From NCBI GenBank assembly GCA_905220665.1, contig CAJNAR010000015.1:1-64000 (forward strand): 64,000 nucleotides of DNA, read 5' to 3'. The notes under the pieces were generated by a model. It was not told the DNA's origin. It saw only the letters and a program-made list of their open reading frames with translations, and ran no database searches. A program made the position numbers and the translations under genes. The DNA comes from Albugo candida (Eukaryota > Oomycota > Peronosporomycetes > Albuginales > Albuginaceae). Below are positions 59,404 through 64,000 of this stretch, one piece after another (position 1 is the first letter of the stretch; each line of letters begins with the position of its first letter).

Positions 59404-61669
59404 ATGATCAGACAGTTTAGCCGCAGATCACCTACTCGTCTTGTTTTTGATATCAAGGCAATTCCTCTGCACTATTCCTTGGTCTATGGATCTTCAATAC
59501 TTCATCACAGGAGGCATATCGAGACATCGTATGGAACAATCGCTAAAGTTGGTGCAAAAACGACCACAACGAGTGTTACAAAGACACATCATGCAATCAT
59601 TGGTCTTCTACTTGCAGCTGGAATTAGTTTACAATATGGAGATAGAAAGAAAAATGGTGAAGAATACGAAGTGAGCTTGTTTGGTAAAATCGCTGAATGT
59701 TGTGGCATCATGGGCGTTGTTGGGAAATCTGGAAACGCGTCCAACTTTCTACTGGAAGGGGTGACGATATTACAGAATCGTGGTTATGATTCCGCAGGTA
59801 TGTCCACTCAGAAAAGCATTCCGGATGAAAATGGACAGGCGCCCATTACTACAACCAAATTTGCCTCTGTTGATGGCACTGCTGATTCCATTCAATTATT
59901 GAAAAACTCCAAAGAACAGCATGACGGAAATAATGTGGGCATCGCGCACACGCGATGGGCAACCCATGGAAGTAAAACTGATCATAATGCGCATCCTCAC
60001 ATGGACATGCATGGTCGTGTCTCTGTGATACATAATGGAACCTTTACAAACTACAATGAGATTAAACAAGAACTTACCAGTGAAGGCGTCATATTTGCAT
60101 CGGATACTGACACTGAAGTTGCGGCACAATTAATCGGGCATTTGATGGGGGATGGTGCTGATGTATTAACTGCTACTCGTCTTGCATTATCAAGGTTAGA
60201 AGGAACGTGGGGTTTATGCATCATGGCTCGTGATGAACCGGGGAAGATTATAGTTGCTCGTAATGGATCCCCGCTGTGTATTGGATATGGCTCTAACGAA
60301 ATGTATGTTGCATCAGAAACAACAGCTTTCTCCCGATACACCAAACGTTTTATTTCATTAAAAGATGGTGAGCTTGCTGTATTAAAGTCCGACTCCGCGG
60401 AGCTAGATCCTGTGGACGAAAAAGAAGGCTTTCTTCAGCGCTTTCCCACCAGTCGATATGCAACGGCACCAGATGTCAAAGTTCGATTGGCACCAACACC
60501 GTATCCGCATTGGACGATCCGAGAAATCATGGAGCAACCTAAAGCTGTCGCAGCGGCTCTTGGGTATGGTGGCCGTGTGAGTGTGGATCATGTCTTCTTG
60601 GGGGGGTTAGAAGCAGAGAAAGAACGAATGCTCAAGATCAAAAATCTGCTTATTGCGGCTTGTGGAACTTCGCTGTATGCGAGCAAGTATGTTTGTCCGA
60701 TATTTATGCTGATTTATAAAATGCTGACGAGTGATACAATGTAGATACGGTGCCAAGTTGATGCGATCGTTAAATGCTTTTGATAATGTCAGCGCAGAAG
60801 ATGCATCTGAATGCACACCTGATCGATTACCCAGAAAAAAAGCAGGCGTCCTAGTTGTCTCACAATCGGGTGAAACACTGGACGCTGTCCGTGTATTGAA
60901 AATGGTAGAAGACTTGCCAGTCGAATTCCCGACATTTTCAGTTGTGAATGCAGTCGGATCTCTGATAGCTAGAACAACAAAATGTGGCGTATATCTTAAT
61001 GCTGGTCGCGAGAATGCTGTGGCAAGCACAAAAGCATTTGTGACTCAAGTGACAGTGATGGGATTGATTGCGTGCTGGTTTGCACAGAATCGGCCTGAAG
61101 GAAACCACACAAAAATGGATGAATTGATACAGTCAATGCACCGACTTCCAATCGCAATCGGTATTGCGCTTCGAACTCGTCAACAATGTGAGCAGGTTGC
61201 CGAGAAACTAATGTCCTCGGAGCATCTATTTGTGCTGGGGCGCGGTTATGGTGAGCCAATTGCGTATGAAGGAGCGCTCAAAATCAAAGAGTTATCGTAC
61301 TTGCATGCAGAAGGATATCCAGGAGGTGCCTTGAAACACGGTCCTTTTGCTCTGATTGAAGACGCAAAAGATGGGAAAAATGGTGCGACTCCGATCATTT
61401 TGATCGTCTTGGATGATGAGCACGCACAATACATGAAAACGGCGGCACAAGAAGTTCGTGCGCGAGGAGCTCATACCATTGTGATTACTGATAATGCCAA
61501 GATGTGTGAAGGAATCGCTGACACAATCATTTCCATTCCCACAAACGGTCCAATGACTGCTCTTTTAGCTTCCGTTCCATTACAACTAATTGCGTACACA
61601 TTGGCAGTAAAGAAAGGCATCAATCCCGATGTTCCAAGAAATCTTGCGAAAGCTGTAACGGTGGATTGA
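59404..61669 (+). CDS. GFAT: Glutamine:fructose-6-phosphate amidotransferase (GFAT/GlmS), with N-terminal leader
   Basis: Converts fructose-6-phosphate and glutamine to glucosamine-6-phosphate, the first step toward UDP-GlcNAc for glycans. Exon 1 is 59404-60686, the intron 60687-60744 (58 bp, GTATGT...TGTAG), exon 2 60745-61669, giving 735 residues. The N-terminal glutamine amidotransferase domain starts at C100 (CGIMGVVG, with a second Cys before it at 99). It includes GIAHTRWATHG, NGTFTNYNEIKQEL and SDTDTEV; the catalytic Cys should be the mature N-terminus. The two SIS isomerase domains include CGTSLYASKYGAKLM across the splice, SQSGETLDAV, LSYLHAEGYPGGALKHGPFAL and the C-terminal RNLAKAVTV. 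After C100 the length (~636) fits the family. The leader 1-99 is Arg/Ser-rich (MIRQFSRRSPTRLVFDIKA), with a hydrophobic HHAIIGLLLAAGISL stretch, and looks like an organelle targeting or membrane segment. I prefer ATG 59404; an in-frame ATG at 59242 would add 54 residues. Confidence 0.93.
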
Positions 61670-62061
61670 TTTAGAAGACAAGGCACATATCGTGATGTTT
61701 TTACTAAAATTCGACTGTTTACATTTTGTACTTATTTCTGTCGCCTGTTCGAATTACACGACACTCTGTACCGTACCGCGTAGTAATAGTGCCCAGGTGC
61801 ATCTCTATTGCACTTTGACCGTAATAACCACTCCAAACGAACCTTGATAGCATGGATGAGATTACGTGCGTAACACAACCATAAACAGCAGATGATTTAT
61901 GCAGTTCGACTCACTGAAATGTAGCTCAAGGCATTACATCCCATTCGTTTCACGCAGTATAATTTTGACAAGTACAAGACAGATTCGGAGCAAAGCTAGC
62001 TCCTCATTTTTAGAATAGGATTGGCGAAGCTGTTAGCCAGCTCGATTAAGTATCAGCGGAA
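61670..62061. other. Intergenic region between GFAT and the tandem-PH gene
   Basis: About 390 bp, with no ORF or RNA gene recognised. It must contain the GFAT polyadenylation region and the promoter of the downstream gene. Confidence 0.4.
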
Positions 62062-62907
62062 ATGGTGCACCCAAATCAAAATCAATTTTCAGGATGGGTG
62101 TACAAACAAGGAGCTATAGTCAAGACGTGGAAGCGGCGATTCATGGTCTTAAACGGAACCGAACTGAAATATTACAATTCTTCTTCATCAATGAAGACAG
62201 AGGAAAAGGGAAGTGTACAAATCCTATCAGTCGAAATGAGCGGCTCCATCCAAAATGGACTTATCGTTTACGGCAAAGGAGGTCGCGTGCTAAAAATGTA
62301 CACTGAATCTTTCGTGCTCAACAAAGAGTGGTTTAAAGTGATAACACGGGTGATCTGTACATTGGAGAGTCACTCCGTCATTACTGAACCACAAAACAAC
62401 CAGAGAGTGGAAATCAATAATGCGTTTGATTCGATGATACGGGTCAGTTTCGATTCGACAAGAACTTCGACTGAACCGGAGATCCGCTATTCAGGTTGGT
62501 TGGTCAAGCAAGGTGGTCGCGTGAAAAACTGGAAGCGAAGGTACTTTTTGTTGCGAGGGGATGTTCTATCGTATTTCGATACAGAAAGTACCGGTGCAGT
62601 GGCAAAAGGATTCGGTCACGTTATTCATTCTCAAATACTCTCAAGTAAAACGAATTGCTTAGAAATCCAATTCAGAAACGGCAGAACACTTCACGTCATT
62701 GCGGCGTCACAGAAATTGGTTCAAGAATGGCTGCATATACTTTGTGATGTAGCAACGGCGCACAGCAGAGATGATTCTAAACTTGCGAATGTCCAGCATT
62801 TTGGCGATAGCCAGCATCAGCCGGATAAAAGTGAGTCCCTTGCTTATTACGCGACAAGAGTGTTGCCTTGTCAAATCGAATCAGATAGAGTTGGATACTG
62901 GATTTGA
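62062..62907 (+). CDS. Tandem PH-domain protein (TAPP-like arrangement)
   Basis: A 281-residue single-exon frame from the ATG at 62062. PH1 spans about residues 8-105: FSGWVYKQGAIVKTWKRRFMVL begins it, and the helix contains KEWFKVITRVI. PH2 spans about 141-235: YSGWLVKQGGRVKNWKRRYFLL, then LSYFDTE, LEIQFRNGRTLHVIA and EWLHILCD with the invariant helix Trp. Both domains have the K-x-G-..-K-x-W-K-R-R signature in the β1-β2 loop, the class that binds 3-phosphoinositides such as PI(3,4)P2/PI(3,4,5)P3; the lipid identity is inference. The tail (236-281) is polar without motifs. The layout recalls animal TAPP adaptors but the similarity is architectural only. It begins about 390 bp after GFAT and ends 124 bp before the next gene, in the same orientation. 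Confidence 0.88.
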   Translation: MVHPNQNQFSGWVYKQGAIVKTWKRRFMVLNGTELKYYNSSSSMKTEEKGSVQILSVEMSGSIQNGLIVYGKGGRVLKMYTESFVLNKEWFKVITRVICTLESHSVITEPQNNQRVEINNAFDSMIRVSFDSTRTSTEPEIRYSGWLVKQGGRVKNWKRRYFLLRGDVLSYFDTESTGAVAKGFGHVIHSQILSSKTNCLEIQFRNGRTLHVIAASQKLVQEWLHILCDVATAHSRDDSKLANVQHFGDSQHQPDKSESLAYYATRVLPCQIESDRVGYWI

Positions 62908-63031
62908 TTCATGAGCCGTTATTGTAGCAGTGATTTTAGATGTTTTGATTGGCTTATTGCATGATAGTTAAGACCAATACCATCCTGTATAGAGAACTGC
63001 AAGAATTGATTCGTCTGTAGTAGACGCTATC

Positions 63032-64000
63032 ATGATAACGACTCGCCGATGCCCTTGCAAACAACCGGTACTTTTAAGGCTCGGATCAGTTGCGTGCCGT
63101 GACTTGAGATCGTTTTCTGACTTCGCTCGAAACTCAAATGTTGAACCTAGTATTTCTCCCGATTTTAATGACATTATCTATCAGCAAGATGCTGGCTTGC
63201 GAATCGTAAAACTGAATCGACCAGAAGCTTTAAATGCGCTTTCCATTCCGATGATTGATCATCTCTACGGAAGATTCAAAAAATTTGAGAAAAACTGGAC
63301 GATAAATGCAGTTATTCTCTCTGGAATGGGTGAGCGTGCGTTTTGCGCAGGAGGTGACATTAAGGCACTTTACGAACAGGGGAAGAATGAAGCAACACGC
63401 CATCTGGTATCGCATGAGAATGTATCATTATTTTGTATATTTCTCATCACATTATTCCATGCAAGGGGAAAAACTTTTTTCGACGAGAGTACGAGCTAAA
63501 CTACTTTCTCGCCACCACTGAGATGCCGATCATATCTTTTCTAAACGGTATCACAATGGGTGGAGGTGCCGGCATATCGATGCATGGAAAATTTGTGGTC
63601 GCGACTGAAAAAACAGTTTTCGCCATGCCAGAAACAGCGATTGGTTTCTTCCCAGATGTCGGTAGCTCCTACTTATTACCACGTCTTGGTCGACGTTTGG
63701 TAGAAGGTGAACATTATAAAGCAGATGTTGGAAAATCGGCTGCCATGGAGGGACAAGGAGTAGGATATTACGATTGACATGACTTGATAGTTTTAACGAC
63801 GTGATGAACTATAGCTAGGGACATTCTTGGCACTTACTGGGGAGCGTCTCAAGGGCCCCGAGGTTATTGGGTTTGGTTTAGCAACACACTATATGGAGTC
63901 CAATGTGTATGATAATTTAATGCATCATCTAACTGGTTTCGACTTTCCAAATGACATGCCACAAGAAGAGCGAGATGAAGCTCTACATGAAGCACTTGAA
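63032..64000 (+). CDS. HIBCH: 3-hydroxyisobutyryl-CoA hydrolase, mitochondrial (partial, cut by window end)
   Basis: Mitochondrial valine-degradation enzyme of the crotonase superfamily that releases 3-hydroxyisobutyrate from its CoA ester. Proposed exons: 63032-63406; intron 63407-63465 (59 bp); 63466-63699; intron 63700-63814 (115 bp); 63815 to beyond 64000. All junctions are phase 0. A donor at 63422 (44-bp intron) is an in-frame alternative for the first. The N-terminus ([19 protein letters not shown]) is basic and fits a mitochondrial presequence. Crotonase motifs: [58 protein letters not shown] (oxyanion hole), [23 protein letters not shown] with the catalytic Glu and Asp, then [18 protein letters not shown] and [10 protein letters not shown] after the second splice. 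FFR-EYELN and PETAIG.FPDVG distinguish HIBCH from plain enoyl-CoA hydratases. About half of the protein lies beyond the window. Confidence 0.92.

Overview
This is eukaryotic nuclear DNA. Introns are very short (48-115 bp, with GTATGT/GTATC-type donors and TAG/CAG acceptors), genes in the right part lie only 100-400 bp apart, and the copia, LINE and MULE families resemble those of Phytophthora-type genomes. Together these point to an oomycete (stramenopile). The modest GC and compact gene spacing would fit a downy mildew or Albugo-like species, but the species is inference. There are two compartments: about 45.8 kb of satellite and nested dead transposons, then about 18 kb of densely packed single-copy housekeeping genes, with an abrupt boundary near 45.83 kb.

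Left compartment. Positions 1-10259 are one tandem satellite: 14 complete copies of a ~707-bp unit plus a half copy, a mosaic of two sequence types. It is followed by a decayed Ty1/copia element (about 10264-13690). A 24-kb nest comes next: two LINEs tail to tail (about 14250-20373 on +, about 31327-37640 on -), whose 3' 3.63 kb is an exact inverted repeat. Between them lie a Tc1/mariner remnant, a MULE with an Ulp1-like peptidase fragment, a second MULE on the minus strand with terminal inverted repeats, a MITE-like element, and a third MULE transposase remnant. Several insertions keep diagnostic target-site duplications: 9 bp around a MULE derivative at 30541-31326, and 16 bp around a LINE 3'-end fragment inside the next copia. 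That copia (38407-43753) has both LTRs, a primer-binding site and a polypurine tract. Two small MULE derivatives close the compartment.

Right compartment. TELO2/TEL2 (+; 5' part frame-disrupted), an unidentified spliced gene (-), a one-PH-domain protein (+), a 2630-residue multi-GAF/IQ protein (-), glutamine:fructose-6-phosphate amidotransferase (+), a tandem-PH protein (+), and the 5' part of 3-hydroxyisobutyryl-CoA hydrolase (+, cut by the window edge). The GAF/IQ gene and GFAT are divergent and share a very short promoter interval. There is no pathway or operon logic; the genes appear to be independent housekeeping loci.

Most noteworthy: the sharp-edged identical LINE palindrome, two copia elements whose Gag start codon lies inside the initiator-tRNA primer-binding site, a GFAT whose catalytic cysteine is internal behind a ~99-residue leader, the giant GAF/IQ protein, and a spliced minus-strand gene that no long ORF reveals.
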